A DNA stretch of 64,000 nucleotides from an uncultured Prevotellaceae bacterium (GTDB taxonomy: Bacteria > Bacteroidota > Bacteroidia > Bacteroidales > Bacteroidaceae), in NCBI GenBank assembly GCA_949295905.1, contig CASFNA010000003.1, positions 26,936 to 90,935 of the forward strand, written 5' to 3'. Numbering within the stretch: position 1 is the first letter of the stretch; every line of letters begins with the position of its first letter. Below are positions 6,835 through 16,746 of this stretch, one piece after another. The notes beneath the pieces were generated by a model, which worked only from the letters and a program-made list of their open reading frames with translations, ran no database searches and was not told where the DNA came from. The translations under genes were made by a program, and so were the position numbers.

Positions 6835-8940
6835 TCACCTTTTGATGAATTTCTTTCCGTTGCGTATGTACAAGCCTTTTGCCAGCTTTGTGTCGTCAGT
6901 GCCGGCATAGCGTCCGTCGATGGTGAATATGCGGTTGTCGGCAGGGGTTGCAGCAGCGTCAAGCTGCATGGTCACGCTATCTATGCCGGTAGTGGTGCTC
7001 GGCATGACGCGCACTTCGTCGAGGAAGAACGACTTGGCATCAGACGAGAACGTGATGTTTACCGCACCATAACCTTCAAGCTCCATGCTGTAATTGGTGA
7101 AACTTCCGGCTTTCAAGTCTGCGCTGGCTGTAGCCGTGGTTGCTCCCGATACGGTGATGTTTATTTTCGGGTTGGTTGCCGGCATTACGGCTGCTGCTTT
7201 GAATGTAAGCTCGGCCTTGCCGTCAAGTTGTATTGCAGGTGTGGTGCCCGAGCCTGTAAACATAGCGCACTTGCTTGCTCCACCGCCGTTACCCGTCCAT
7301 CCGTCGTTGTCGGTAAGCAGCTGGCCTTTGCCTATGGTTGTTGAGCCCAAGTTGACAAACGCGCCGTCGTTGCCTCCGCGGCCTATGCACTTGTCGAACG
7401 ACTCGTAGAACAGCGGCCCGGCCTGCACGCCGAAGCTGAAGCTGATTGTGCCGTCGGCATTCTGCGTGATGTTGGTTATTGGCTTGTTCATGTAGTTTGT
7501 GCCGTCGTTGTTCTTGGTGTAGACCGTTGCCGCAGGCGTGCTCTCGTTAGTCAGGCTGTTGTTCGAGCCGTAAGGATAGGCGTCGCCTGCAACGTATTGT
7601 GTGTATGTGTAATAATTGTTGTCTGCCGGTATTACGGTGCAGCGTTGGTGGTTGGGATTGTCGTTGGGGCCGTTGCTGTTCCATACGCTTTGGTCGTAGT
7701 CCACATGCGTTACGAGCAGTCCCCTGCCCGGCAGTCCTGTGTCCCAGCGTCCGCCCGGCTGGCGGTTGTCGAGAATGTAATATTCATCGGGATTGACGTC
7801 GCTGCGGATGATGTACGACTCTCCGCCGTCTTCAAGGCTCTTCATGCCGCTTATGTCAGTGGCTTCGGTCAGCTCTATCGGCTGCTTCCAGCCTATCCAC
7901 ATCTGTTCGGCTCCTGTGTAGCAGGCCGGGGTGAAGCTGTCGCCGTTGTAGCTGCCGGATGACATCAAGTCCCAAGCGTTCATGCCGTAACCGCCGCTGT
8001 AGTCAATGTCGTACAAGTCGGCAAGGCCGAGGCAATGTGAAAATTCATGGCAAATCGTTCCGAGGCCGTCAATCTTCGTTCCTGTTACTCCGTGTGAACC
8101 GTATATGGGTTGGCATTCGCAGCTGCAAGCGTAGTCGAACACGCGCACGCCGTCGAACATGAGATAGTTTCTGCCAGTCTCGTCTACTACGGCCGACTTG
8201 TGTGGCCATATCGTTTCCTCTTCTCCTCCGTTGGCTTGTCCAAGTCCGGCGTAGATGAAGAACACTTGCTCTACCTGTCCGTCGCCGTTCCAGTCATAGT
8301 CCTTGTAGTTTACATCCTCGTCGGCAGCTCTAAGCGCATATCGCCACATCTCGTCTGCGCGTGCGTCCTGATATGGATTGTCTCCGCCGTAGTAAGCGTA
8401 ACTTTCGGGCATGGTGTATGGTCCTGCCACGTCGAACGTAAGGTTGAACACGCCGTTGCTCTGGTCGCGGAAGTAGTCGCTTACCGAGCCTACGAAGCCC
8501 ACTGGGTCGGTAAAATTTTCCTCATTCAATATTCTGTTGTAGAGTTCCGGCGTGCCGTGCGTGAACTGTCTGTCGGGAAAGTCGATGAGGATGACGAGGC
8601 CCTTTTTCGAGCCTGTGTACTCTGACGCACGTGTAGCCACGCCGCGTGCAGGCGCGTTCTGCGTGCCGCCCTTTATCTCGACCGGCTTGCGCATGGTTTC
8701 TGCGCGAGCTCTTAGCTTTGCCATGTCGGCCAGTTCGTATCTGGCCGTAGCGGCGTTTTTTACAAAGCGGCGGCCGTCTTCGGCCTGCCAGTAGTTCAAG
8801 AACTCGTCACCGCGCAGCTCCACGCGCACCGTAGAGCCGTCGGCCAGTGTCACTGTCTTCCACTGTCCGCGCTTGGCCGGAACGGCCATTGCGCACAGTG
8901 CGGCCAGCGTCATGGCGATGGTTGTAAATGTCTTTTTCAT
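6835..8940 (-). CDS. Secreted M6-family (immune inhibitor A-like) metallopeptidase, left copy
   Basis: 701 residues. A signal peptide (about 1-20, ending ALCAMAVPA) leads into a pro-region and an M6-type zinc metallopeptidase domain with the site HEFSH (H298 and H302 as zinc ligands) followed by GLADLYDID. A jelly-roll-like region covers about 505-650. The C-terminal 45 residues (RIFTIDGRYAG, KGLYIRNGKKFIKR) resemble a T9SS sorting tail, suggesting export through the outer membrane. M6 enzymes cleave extracellular proteins; the substrate here is not known. It is the last gene of the left SusC-SusD-lipoprotein module and has its own upstream terminator. Its paralogue is at 23579-25705. Confidence 0.88.
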   Translation of the reverse strand: MKKTFTTIAMTLAALCAMAVPAKRGQWKTVTLADGSTVRVELRGDEFLNYWQAEDGRRFVKNAATARYELADMAKLRARAETMRKPVEIKGGTQNAPARGVATRASEYTGSKKGLVILIDFPDRQFTHGTPELYNRILNEENFTDPVGFVGSVSDYFRDQSNGVFNLTFDVAGPYTMPESYAYYGGDNPYQDARADEMWRYALRAADEDVNYKDYDWNGDGQVEQVFFIYAGLGQANGGEEETIWPHKSAVVDETGRNYLMFDGVRVFDYACSCECQPIYGSHGVTGTKIDGLGTICHEFSHCLGLADLYDIDYSGGYGMNAWDLMSSGSYNGDSFTPACYTGAEQMWIGWKQPIELTEATDISGMKSLEDGGESYIIRSDVNPDEYYILDNRQPGGRWDTGLPGRGLLVTHVDYDQSVWNSNGPNDNPNHQRCTVIPADNNYYTYTQYVAGDAYPYGSNNSLTNESTPAATVYTKNNDGTNYMNKPITNITQNADGTISFSFGVQAGPLFYESFDKCIGRGGNDGAFVNLGSTTIGKGQLLTDNDGWTGNGGGASKCAMFTGSGTTPAIQLDGKAELTFKAAAVMPATNPKINITVSGATTATASADLKAGSFTNYSMELEGYGAVNITFSSDAKSFFLDEVRVMPSTTTGIDSVTMQLDAAATPADNRIFTIDGRYAGTDDTKLAKGLYIRNGKKFIKR

Positions 8941-8962
8941 AATAAAGTATTGTTTAAAAGGT

Positions 8963-9009
8963 AAAAAAGGATGAAGCCGCGGCGTGCTTTGCGTCCTGGC
9001 TCCATCCTT
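8963..9009 (-). terminator. Intrinsic terminator between lipoprotein and M6 gene, left module
   Basis: On the minus strand a stem AAGGATGGAGCC/GGCTTCATCCTT (one G-T pair) is followed by a run of T. It sits 22 bp after the lipoprotein stop and 22 bp before the M6 start. The right module has a terminator in the same position. Confidence 0.8.
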
Positions 9010-9031
9010 CTTATGTGGTTAAATAATCAAC

Positions 9032-10990
9032 TTACTTGCGGTTCAGTTTTACAGTCGGATTTAATGTAAACTTCTTTACAGCCTTGAACTTGATGTTCTT
9101 CTTGACTGCGCTTGACGCTTTCTGCTTCATGCCGTTGCCTTTGAACGAGACGTTGGCCATACGTGCCGCAGCCATTGACTTGTTTGCCCTGTCCATTGCC
9201 TGCTGCGTTACGGCGTCGGGCAGTACGAGCACTTGCGTTGCTTCGTTTGCATTGGCTTGTCCGGCCATTCCGTCACCATACATGCTTGCGAAAGACCAAA
9301 GCAGTTCGCCGGCGTCAAATGTTATTGTTCCGTTAACGAGTGAGCCGTTTAACAGCCCCTCAGCCTTGAGCACGTCGAATGTCTGCTCTCCATATTGGGG
9401 ATAGATGTAGTCGTAGTTCAGGCCGCCTACGGTGCATATCAGCATGGCGTCGCCATTGTCGTAGAAGCCCATGGGCTGACCTTGGATGAATACGGCGTCG
9501 GGGTCGTGAGCGTCAATTGTGATGCTGTAAGCCTGGCTCTCGTCGTAGCCGAATTCGCCTTCATAGCCATAGATGCCCGGCGCATACGGAGTTACCACGC
9601 GGTAAACGCCCGGTGTCTCGGTGTTTTCCTGTACTTCTACTGGATATGTGACGGGAGGTACCGGTTCGCCTGTCTGCGCGTCTGTCAGGTTCAGGATGAA
9701 TATGTGGTCAGTGTAGAGACCGGTACCGAGTGATTTCCACTGGCTTGCGCCGATTGCGAAGTTGAACGTCGTGTAGGCGATGTTCTGCTCTGCAAGCACG
9801 CCTTCGTCATTGTATGCGTAAGCTACGGCTACCATCGTGCATTCGCCGCTGTACGAGCAGGGTATGCGCACCTCGCCGCTTGCGGTTACGGTTGTCATGT
9901 CAACCTGTCCGCCGAGTACCTGGTTGAGCGCGTTGTTTACGTCGCTGCCTTCAACTATGCCCACGCGCACTTCGTTCACGTCCTCGCCCATCGTGACGTT
10001 GCCCATAGCGTAGTTGTTGCCGTCCTGGCTTACGAATGCGCCGAGATAGTTTACGCTTACGCTGTAATCCTTCGGGTTGTAAACGTAGTCGGGGAAGGTG
10101 ATAGTGATTACACCGTCATAGTCTGCTTGGCTGTTTCCCATCATTTGGTTGGGCTCTATATAGAACGGCGCAAGCTGTACAACGCCGGGCAGGCCGTTGT
10201 CCTGGTATGCGATGACGCGGTTGTGTGTGACATTTCCGGGTACTCCGCCTACTGTGAGTAGAGAAGGATGCCATATCCAAGTGTTATATCCTAAGCCGAA
10301 TATGTCTGACCCAAGGTCTGTCTCGTCAAAGTAAACCATATCAGCTTCACTGACGGGTGTTCCATTGGGATAGGTGTCGCCGACTTCCAATATTTCGAAT
10401 TGCAGGAAGTCAGGGCCTGTAGTGCCTGACAACATGTCATAAGGACGCATTACGCGGAAGCGGTTTGGGTCGGAATTAATCTGCCTTATTTCAACATCGA
10501 TATTGTTGATGCCGATGTAAGCGTCTGTGAACTTACCTGTTCCGATAACCGTGTAAGGCGGCCACATCACGATGTTGAACGAATAGTTGGAGTCGCCGTA
10601 AGGCGTTGTGTAGTCGGCATCGGCCAAAGCCAGCGTCACATCATAGTAAGTGTCGGGCTCGATTTGCGAGGGGTCGTAGTCTATTGTGATGTTGGCCTCG
10701 CTCTCGCCGGCCTTGAATGTTACCGTAGAGGGTATTGTGAGCGTTCCGCTCTCGTCGGTGGTGGTAAGGTTTACTGTAAGTTCTTCAGCCGTGTCTATAC
10801 GGTTGATGGGCACGATGAAGTGTGCTCCGTTGTCAGCAATTGTCACCGACGATGCCAGCGAGTTGCTGAAATACACCTGTTGCCCCTTGGCCTTCTGCGC
10901 CACGTAGTCATACTCCTCGGTGCATGACCCCAATGTGAGGGTCAGCACTGAAAGGAGTGACAGGATGCAATAATTGAATATTTTGTTCAT
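9032..10990 (-). CDS. Surface lipoprotein at SusE/F position, left module
   Basis: 652 residues. Lipobox LGSC with lipidated C23 at the end of a hydrophobic signal peptide. Residues 30-140 look like a Calx-beta-like beta-sandwich (VPINRIDTAEELTVNL, GESEANITIDYDP). Further beta-rich segments follow, with no catalytic motif seen. The C-terminus is a basic tail (KFKAVKKFTLNPTVKLNRK). No named family is certain. Its position after susD suggests a cell-surface ligand-binding accessory of the SusCD importer. The right-module paralogue at 21608-23488 shares the lipobox, the TEEY start and the N-terminal domain but diverges strongly after it, as expected if the two bind different ligands. It starts 15 bp after susD. 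Confidence 0.72.
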   Translation of the reverse strand: MNKIFNYCILSLLSVLTLTLGSCTEEYDYVAQKAKGQQVYFSNSLASSVTIADNGAHFIVPINRIDTAEELTVNLTTTDESGTLTIPSTVTFKAGESEANITIDYDPSQIEPDTYYDVTLALADADYTTPYGDSNYSFNIVMWPPYTVIGTGKFTDAYIGINNIDVEIRQINSDPNRFRVMRPYDMLSGTTGPDFLQFEILEVGDTYPNGTPVSEADMVYFDETDLGSDIFGLGYNTWIWHPSLLTVGGVPGNVTHNRVIAYQDNGLPGVVQLAPFYIEPNQMMGNSQADYDGVITITFPDYVYNPKDYSVSVNYLGAFVSQDGNNYAMGNVTMGEDVNEVRVGIVEGSDVNNALNQVLGGQVDMTTVTASGEVRIPCSYSGECTMVAVAYAYNDEGVLAEQNIAYTTFNFAIGASQWKSLGTGLYTDHIFILNLTDAQTGEPVPPVTYPVEVQENTETPGVYRVVTPYAPGIYGYEGEFGYDESQAYSITIDAHDPDAVFIQGQPMGFYDNGDAMLICTVGGLNYDYIYPQYGEQTFDVLKAEGLLNGSLVNGTITFDAGELLWSFASMYGDGMAGQANANEATQVLVLPDAVTQQAMDRANKSMAAARMANVSFKGNGMKQKASSAVKKNIKFKAVKKFTLNPTVKLNRK

Positions 10991-11005
10991 TGTAGTCTTT
11001 TTTTA

Positions 11006-12610
11006 TTATTCGTAACTTGGGTCAGGGTTGTTGTAGCCGCGTACTCCGGCGTTGCCGTTCTCCTCGCTCTGTACTATGCACCAGTTGGTCCAGCCGGGAC
11101 GTCCGTCGGTGATTGCGTAGCTCTGCGGGTCGTGGTTGCTGCCGTCGTATGCACGGTTGACAGAATAGTTGAGACGCTTGATGTCGTAGAAGTTCAAGCC
11201 TTCGCCCCAAAGTTCTACGCGCTTCTGGAATACGATTTCCTCCACTACGTCTTCCTTCGAGCCTGCATCGCATGTGTATTGCGGGTCGCGGTAGCTCTTC
11301 ATGAAGTGCTCCACGAGCTGTGCTCCGCGTGCGGGCTCCTGCTGTGCTGCTGCCTCAGCCTCGATGAAGTACATCTCCTCTACGCGCATCAGCGGGAACG
11401 AGCTTACGTTGCCGATGGTGTAGTCGGTTATGTTGCCGCTGTTGGGGCGGAATTTCAGTGAGGCATAGTCGGCCAGTGCTGCGCCCACGCCTTCGTCTAT
11501 GTAATCGTTCTTTCCGTAGAGAGGGGTGCCTTCGGGTGCTTTCCACTCCAGCTTGCGCCAGTCGGTGTCGCTTATACGGTCGTACATCGCTGCGTCGATG
11601 AGGTTGGAACAGTCGGTCGAGCCGTAGGCGATGGGGCCTGAATATCCGTAAACGGCCTCGTTAGATGCGAACGCAGTCCAGCAGAGCAGGTTGCTTACAT
11701 TACCCGTGGTGTACTGTGCGCCCCACATCCATTTCGTTATGTCGTTGAAGCCGGAGATTGTGCTGAGCGATTCGTCCTCGGTCATGGGCGACATGCCCGA
11801 CTCGTCAATAGCCATGCGGGCGTATTTCTCGGCGTCGCCATACTGCTCCAGCCACATGTAGAGGCGGGCCTTCAGGCCATATACCACGTCAAGGTGGGGC
11901 ATGTTCTTCTCCGAGAGTGCCAGGTAAGGTATGTACTGCTCGGCGTTGTCAAGGTCTTCAAGTATGAAGGCGGCCATTTCCTCACGTGTGGCACGCGGGT
12001 TGTTGCGCGATTCTTCCTCCGTGATGTTCTCCCTTACTATGGGCACGGTCAGTCCGGTGATGTCGTTGCCTTCGGGGCTTAGCGGCTGTGTCTCGTTGTT
12101 CTCGAGGAACTCGTACTCACGCGCCATGTCGAGATATATCATCGCACGGAAGGCGAGGGCTGCTCCGAGGTAGCCTTTCGTCTCGTTGTTGGCAGTCTCG
12201 GGGTCAACGCTCTTGATTACCTTGTTTGCGCTGTTTACAATTCCCATCTGGTATTCCCATTGGAACTGTGCGTAAGCGTACTGGCGTCCCATTCCCTTGT
12301 TGTAGTACCAGTACCAGAACTGGTTGTAGTTTGCACCGTTAGGATTCAGGGCCATGTCGCCCGATTGCAGGTCACGTATGCGCATAAGAGCGCCGTAGCC
12401 CCATCCCCAGTGGTAGCTTTGTGTCCACAGTGCGGTGATGTTAGAGGCGCATCCCCTGAGCAGCACCTCTACGTTGTCAGAGTTGCCGTCCTCCACCTGG
12501 TCGGCAGTGATGCCGTCTGTGGGTACAGTCTCGTCGATACAGCCGGTGAACGTCACCGTCGAGGCTGTCATCATCAGAGCGCTTAATCCGTATATTAGTA
12601 TTTTCTTCAT
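11006..12610 (-). CDS. SusD/RagB-family nutrient-binding lipoprotein, left module
   Basis: 534 residues with a lipobox TFTGC (C24). It is a typical SusD/RagB protein: helical TPR-like N-terminal half (AALAFRAMIYLDMAREYEF, GLKARLYMWL), the FPLMRVEEMYFIEAEA motif and the conserved end region with LWGEGLNFYDIKRL. SusD acts as a lid over the SusC barrel on the cell surface and captures oligomeric substrate. It lies 27 bp behind the left susC and shares many motifs with the right SusD at 19991-21595. Substrate cannot be read from sequence; the linked peptidase makes peptides the best guess, as for the RagAB importer of Porphyromonas. Confidence 0.93.
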   Translation of the reverse strand: MKKILIYGLSALMMTASTVTFTGCIDETVPTDGITADQVEDGNSDNVEVLLRGCASNITALWTQSYHWGWGYGALMRIRDLQSGDMALNPNGANYNQFWYWYYNKGMGRQYAYAQFQWEYQMGIVNSANKVIKSVDPETANNETKGYLGAALAFRAMIYLDMAREYEFLENNETQPLSPEGNDITGLTVPIVRENITEEESRNNPRATREEMAAFILEDLDNAEQYIPYLALSEKNMPHLDVVYGLKARLYMWLEQYGDAEKYARMAIDESGMSPMTEDESLSTISGFNDITKWMWGAQYTTGNVSNLLCWTAFASNEAVYGYSGPIAYGSTDCSNLIDAAMYDRISDTDWRKLEWKAPEGTPLYGKNDYIDEGVGAALADYASLKFRPNSGNITDYTIGNVSSFPLMRVEEMYFIEAEAAAQQEPARGAQLVEHFMKSYRDPQYTCDAGSKEDVVEEIVFQKRVELWGEGLNFYDIKRLNYSVNRAYDGSNHDPQSYAITDGRPGWTNWCIVQSEENGNAGVRGYNNPDPSYE

Positions 12611-12637
12611 TGTCGTAATTCCTTCTTTTGTTTGTGA

Positions 12638-15600
12638 TTAGAATGTTACGGTTATACCGCCTGAGAGCGTGCGTATCGGCGCATAGTAAGCCGAGCTTGT
12701 GCCGCCCGATATGCTCTGGCGCGGGTCGAGGCCCTGGCGTGCAGACCATACCCAGAGGTTGCTGCCCGAGAAGTAAACGCGCAGTCTGCTTACGCCGAAC
12801 TTCGTAGTCCACTTTGAAGGCAGTGTGTAGCCTACGTTGATGTTCTGTAGGCTGAGGTAAGAGCCGCTTTCGAGCCAACGGTCGCTTGACGCGCTGAAGC
12901 TCATGTCGCCGTAGACGAGGCGTGGTATGTTGGAGCCGGTGTTCTCGGGCGACCATGCGTTGAGCAGGTCGGCATGGATTGAGCTGCCGCCGCTCGACAT
13001 GCTCATGAGGCTTTGGTAAGAAGAGTCATACACCTTGCCGCCCAGCTGGTAGGTGAAGTCGATTGAGAAGTCGAAGCCTTTATAGGTGAGGCTTGTGCCG
13101 AAGCCGCCGTATGCCCAAGGCAGAGCCGAGCCGCAGAGATACTGCGAAGCCTCGCTCGAGTTGGTAGTCTTCTCGTTGACGGTGCGTGTTATCGGGTTGC
13201 CGTCCTTGTCGTAAGTGGGGTTGCCGTCAGCGTCGAGCACGGGTTTGGTCACCCTCTTGTAGAACATGGGCTCGCCGGTCTCATGGTCGATGCCTGCGTA
13301 CTTGGTGAGATACCATGTGTACATCGGCTCGCCTTCGCCGTAGAAGTAGTTGCCGTTGCTGTAACCGCTAACTCCGTCAACGGTGAGCGTCTTGTTCTCG
13401 GCGGGCATAGATGTAATCTTGTTCTTGTAGGCGGTGAAGTTGAGGTTGATGCCCCAGGTAAGGTCCTTCGTGCGGATGATGGTTCCGTCCAATTCTACTT
13501 CGACACCCTGGTTGGTCATGTCGCCGATGTTGTCGTAGTAGCCTGAATAGCCGTAAGAGCCTGGCAGGGTGAAGAATGCAAGCATGTCTGAAGTCTTGCG
13601 GTAGAAGTATTCAACGCTACCTGACAGCCTGCCGCGGAACAGGGAGAACTCTACGCCGGCGTTGAAGTTGCCGCCCTTCTCCCAAGATATTTCGCGGTTA
13701 CCCTTGTTCGAGGTGGGCAGTACCGATACGTTGCCGTATGCCGGGCCGATGGTATAAGTGTCGGTGTACAGGTAGTTGCCGATGTTGTCGTTACCCTGCT
13801 CGCCGTAAGAAGCCTTGATTTTCAGTTCGTCAAGCCAAGGAGCGTTGAACCAGCTTTCCTTGCTGATAATCCATGCGCCGCCGACAGACCAGAAGTTACC
13901 CCAGCGGTTTTCGGGAGCGAAGCGTGAAGAGGCGTCGCGGCGGTAAGATACCGAGCCGAAATACTTTTGGTCGTAGTTGTACTGTACACGTCCGAGCCAG
14001 CCTTCCGTGTTGTAGTCGGTGGTGTAAGAGTTCATGCCGTTGTCAGTAACAGCGCCTGCAAGTTCGTCGTTGCTCGGCGAGAACTGGTTTGAGCGGCTTC
14101 CGTACAGATAGTAGTAGCGTGTGCGGTAATAGTCGTGGCCTACCATCACCTCGACATCGTGCTTGCCGAAAAGGTGGTGCCAGTTAAGGATTTGCTGGTA
14201 GTCGTATGACCATGTGCGTGTGTGGAATTTGCTCACGCCGCCGTTCATCGAGGCGAACTGGCCGTAATAAGGCTGCGTGGTCTGCGTCTCACGGTATTCG
14301 TTCACCATCACGGTGTTCATGGAAGTGAACTTGAAGTCCTTGAGGAATCGTACCTCGGCGTAGCCCGTGGCGTTGATGGCGTTGCCCTCGGAGCGGTTTT
14401 CCTGCATCTCGTTTGCGTTGATGGGGTTGGTGCCGCTGAATACGGGGCGAGTGATGCCTATTACCTGTCCGTCACCCCAGTCATACATCTTGCCGCCCGT
14501 GTTGGGGTCGGTCATGATGTTGCCCTGCCCGTCGCGGATGTAGAGCGGGTAGATGGGGGCGATGGTGTTCACGGCGAAGATGTTGCCTGATGAAGAACTT
14601 GAGCCTTCGTCGCCGAGGTAGTCGGTTGTAGAGTGGGCATAGCTGAAGTTACCGCCCATCTTCAACCAAGGCTTGAGCTGGTAGTCCGCTTTCAGACGGC
14701 CGGTGAAGCGCTCGTACTCGGAGCCTACGGTGATACCCTCGTTGTTGAGGTAGCTTGCCGAGCCGTAGAACGAACCTTTGGCGTTGTTGGCCGTTCCGGT
14801 AAGGGTGTATTCCTGGCGAAGGCCGTTGTGGAAGGTTGCGTCGCGCCAGTCGTCAGGCATAAGGGTATACTCGTTGCCGCCGTAGCTGATGACGCGGCCG
14901 AGCGTTGCGTTGGGGTTGATGCGCCCGTCGGTGCCGATGAGGTACTGGCCGTTAGGCACGGTAAACACGTTGTAGCCCAGACCGTAGCTGTTGTTGGCGG
15001 TGAGGTTGTCGCGCGCCCAAACGTGAGCGTCAGCTTCCGAGAGGGGGAAGTTGGGGTTCTGCTGGTTAGGCGTCATGGCGTAGTTCTTTAACGCCAGGTA
15101 GTAAGTCTCGTAGTATTTTGCCGGGCTGTCAACCGTCTTGTAGTCGGGTATTCCCTTCTGGTTTGAGCCCCACTTCGCGTCAAACGTCAGTGACGACGTG
15201 CCCTCGCGGCCGCTCTTCGTCGTGATGATGACAACGCCGTTGGCACCGCGTGAACCGTAAAGCGCGGCCGAAGCGGCATCCTTCAGCACCGTCATCGACG
15301 CGATGTCGTTCGGGTTGATGTTGTTCAGCTCGCCGTCATACGGTGCACCGTCAAGAATGATGAGAGGGTCGTTGCCGGCGTTGATTGAGCTGATACCGCG
15401 GATTTTTATGTTGAAACTCTCCGTACCGGGCATACCCGAAGCCGAGTTAATCTGCACGCCTGACACCTTACCCGTCAGCGCGGAGAGCGCGTTGGCGTTG
15501 GCCGTCTTCGTGATTTCGTCAGACTTCAGCACTGCGGCGGAGCCTGTGAAGGCCGACTTCGTGGTGGTACCGTAGGCCACGACCATCACCTCGTCAAGGT

Positions 15601-15898
15601 CGGTGAGTACGGGTTGCAGCACCACGCGGACGCTGCGGCCCTTGACCGTGACCTCCTGCGTCTCCATTCCGACGTAAGACACTTGCAGCTTGTTGTGGCC
15701 TGACGGCAACGACAGCGAGAAGCGGCCGTCGGCGTCGGTCACGGTGCCGGCCTGGGAGCCGACCACGCGCACTGTCGCACCGATGATGGGTTGCCCGTCC
15801 TCCTGCGACACCACCGTGCCCGTGACTGCTGTTTGGGCCAATGCCGTACCCAACCATAGGAACAGCGCGGCCAAAATCATTGTTAGTCTTTTTTCCAT
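12638..15898 (-). CDS. SusC/RagA-family TonB-linked outer-membrane importer, left module
   Basis: 1086 residues. Signal peptide 1-21 (WLGTALAQ), a carboxypeptidase-regulatory-like domain at about 23-105, a plug with the SusC signature (NDIASMTVLKDAASAALYGS then GANGVVIITTK, about residues 195-230), and a 22-strand type barrel to the end. It imports substrate delivered by SusD, energised by TonB-ExbBD. The first 281 bp are 98% identical to the right susC, then the two diverge in patches with long shared blocks, so recombination or gene conversion has probably kept the 5' ends alike. A recognisable promoter lies 50 bp upstream. Confidence 0.95.
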   Translation of the reverse strand: MEKRLTMILAALFLWLGTALAQTAVTGTVVSQEDGQPIIGATVRVVGSQAGTVTDADGRFSLSLPSGHNKLQVSYVGMETQEVTVKGRSVRVVLQPVLTDLDEVMVVAYGTTTKSAFTGSAAVLKSDEITKTANANALSALTGKVSGVQINSASGMPGTESFNIKIRGISSINAGNDPLIILDGAPYDGELNNINPNDIASMTVLKDAASAALYGSRGANGVVIITTKSGREGTSSLTFDAKWGSNQKGIPDYKTVDSPAKYYETYYLALKNYAMTPNQQNPNFPLSEADAHVWARDNLTANNSYGLGYNVFTVPNGQYLIGTDGRINPNATLGRVISYGGNEYTLMPDDWRDATFHNGLRQEYTLTGTANNAKGSFYGSASYLNNEGITVGSEYERFTGRLKADYQLKPWLKMGGNFSYAHSTTDYLGDEGSSSSSGNIFAVNTIAPIYPLYIRDGQGNIMTDPNTGGKMYDWGDGQVIGITRPVFSGTNPINANEMQENRSEGNAINATGYAEVRFLKDFKFTSMNTVMVNEYRETQTTQPYYGQFASMNGGVSKFHTRTWSYDYQQILNWHHLFGKHDVEVMVGHDYYRTRYYYLYGSRSNQFSPSNDELAGAVTDNGMNSYTTDYNTEGWLGRVQYNYDQKYFGSVSYRRDASSRFAPENRWGNFWSVGGAWIISKESWFNAPWLDELKIKASYGEQGNDNIGNYLYTDTYTIGPAYGNVSVLPTSNKGNREISWEKGGNFNAGVEFSLFRGRLSGSVEYFYRKTSDMLAFFTLPGSYGYSGYYDNIGDMTNQGVEVELDGTIIRTKDLTWGINLNFTAYKNKITSMPAENKTLTVDGVSGYSNGNYFYGEGEPMYTWYLTKYAGIDHETGEPMFYKRVTKPVLDADGNPTYDKDGNPITRTVNEKTTNSSEASQYLCGSALPWAYGGFGTSLTYKGFDFSIDFTYQLGGKVYDSSYQSLMSMSSGGSSIHADLLNAWSPENTGSNIPRLVYGDMSFSASSDRWLESGSYLSLQNINVGYTLPSKWTTKFGVSRLRVYFSGSNLWVWSARQGLDPRQSISGGTSSAYYAPIRTLSGGITVTF

Positions 15899-15921
15899 AA
15901 ATACTCTCTCTAATTAAATAA
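15618..15921. repeat. Left arm of 304-bp inverted repeat around the divergent susC promoters
   Basis: The first 281 bp of the left susC and 23 bp upstream of its ATG match, in inverted orientation, 16747-17050. I count five single-base differences in 304 positions. Identity starts at TTATTTAATTAGAGAGAG upstream and decays after codon 93. Confidence 0.95.
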
Positions 15922-15947
15922 TTAAATTATACTTTTGTTACAATTTG

Positions 15948-15978
15948 CAAAATTAAAGATTATTTCAATATAAACGAA
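15948..15978 (-). promoter_or_regulatory. Promoter of left susC
   Basis: On the minus strand a perfect -7 box TAATTTTG (15948-15955) is preceded after a 19-bp spacer by TTCG (15975-15978), one change from -33 TTTG. The predicted transcript starts near 15940, about 40 bases before the ATG. No equivalent is seen on the right side of the control region. Confidence 0.7.
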
Positions 15979-16349
15979 ACAAAAACGAAAAAAATGCAGT
16001 TGCACATCTGCTTTTTAACAAAACACTAACAATTTCACACGATTTGCCGCTATAAGTGTTACTTTGACAGTCATTTTTCTGTCATTTTGCGAAGTCCGAC
16101 CCTGAATAAATAGTGTATAAACATCACCTATATACATACATTTTGCTACAAACATATAGATTTTATCGGGTTATACTTCATCTTTGCGGATATTGGCCTG
16201 CAAAACATGGCAAATCGTTTTTACAGCTGTTAAGGCACACGGAATGGCAAAGTGTCACTTGAACAATGTCAGGGAAAAACACTGAAACTGGCCGTCAAAA
16301 CAGCCCTTGGACGGCTGCCGCCCCGCGGTTGGCAGCCTAATGGTATATG

Positions 16350-16415
16350 AAAGGCCGTCTCCCTGCTTGCAAAAGGCCACCTTCCGCAACATGAAAGGCG
16401 GTCTTTTGCAAGCAG
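16350..16415. repeat. 22-bp unit array L2 in the divergent control region
   Basis: Three units at 16350, 16372 and 16394. A further inverted repeat, TCCCTGCTTGCAAAA with its exact complement ending at 16419, embraces the second unit. The whole intergenic region 15899-16769 (871 bp) holds the left promoter, an AT-rich stretch to about 16190, this array, and a GC-richer stretch with no gene that I can support. Confidence 0.9.
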
Positions 16416-16746
16416 GGAGGCATGTAACGACACCTCCGAAGCAGCGAATTCCTATGTCTTTTTGCATACAAAAGAGGCCGTTTCGGCCGTTGCCCGGGCT
16501 GAAAAAACTGCACATTTGCCGCCAACCTGCGCATAATCCGCTGGCAGACAGGCGTTTGCATTTGCACGCGTTTTCTGCCGTTATTCCGGCACAAGGCGCA
16601 TTGATTTTACGGCGACGGCCTTCTCACGCTCCATAGGAAATCAACTTGTAAGCAAACGCGGCCGCATTGTGCCAATATGACACGCGGCAAGGCAACGGCC
16701 AGACATACCTTAATTAATATATGCGCGCGCACGAAGCATCACTAAT

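Noticed and set aside
16307-16636. Overlapping ORFs on both strands in the susC control region
   Set aside because: They read through array L2 and show the Lys/Phe/Arg-rich peptide pattern typical of translated arrays; no family resemblance and no promoter.
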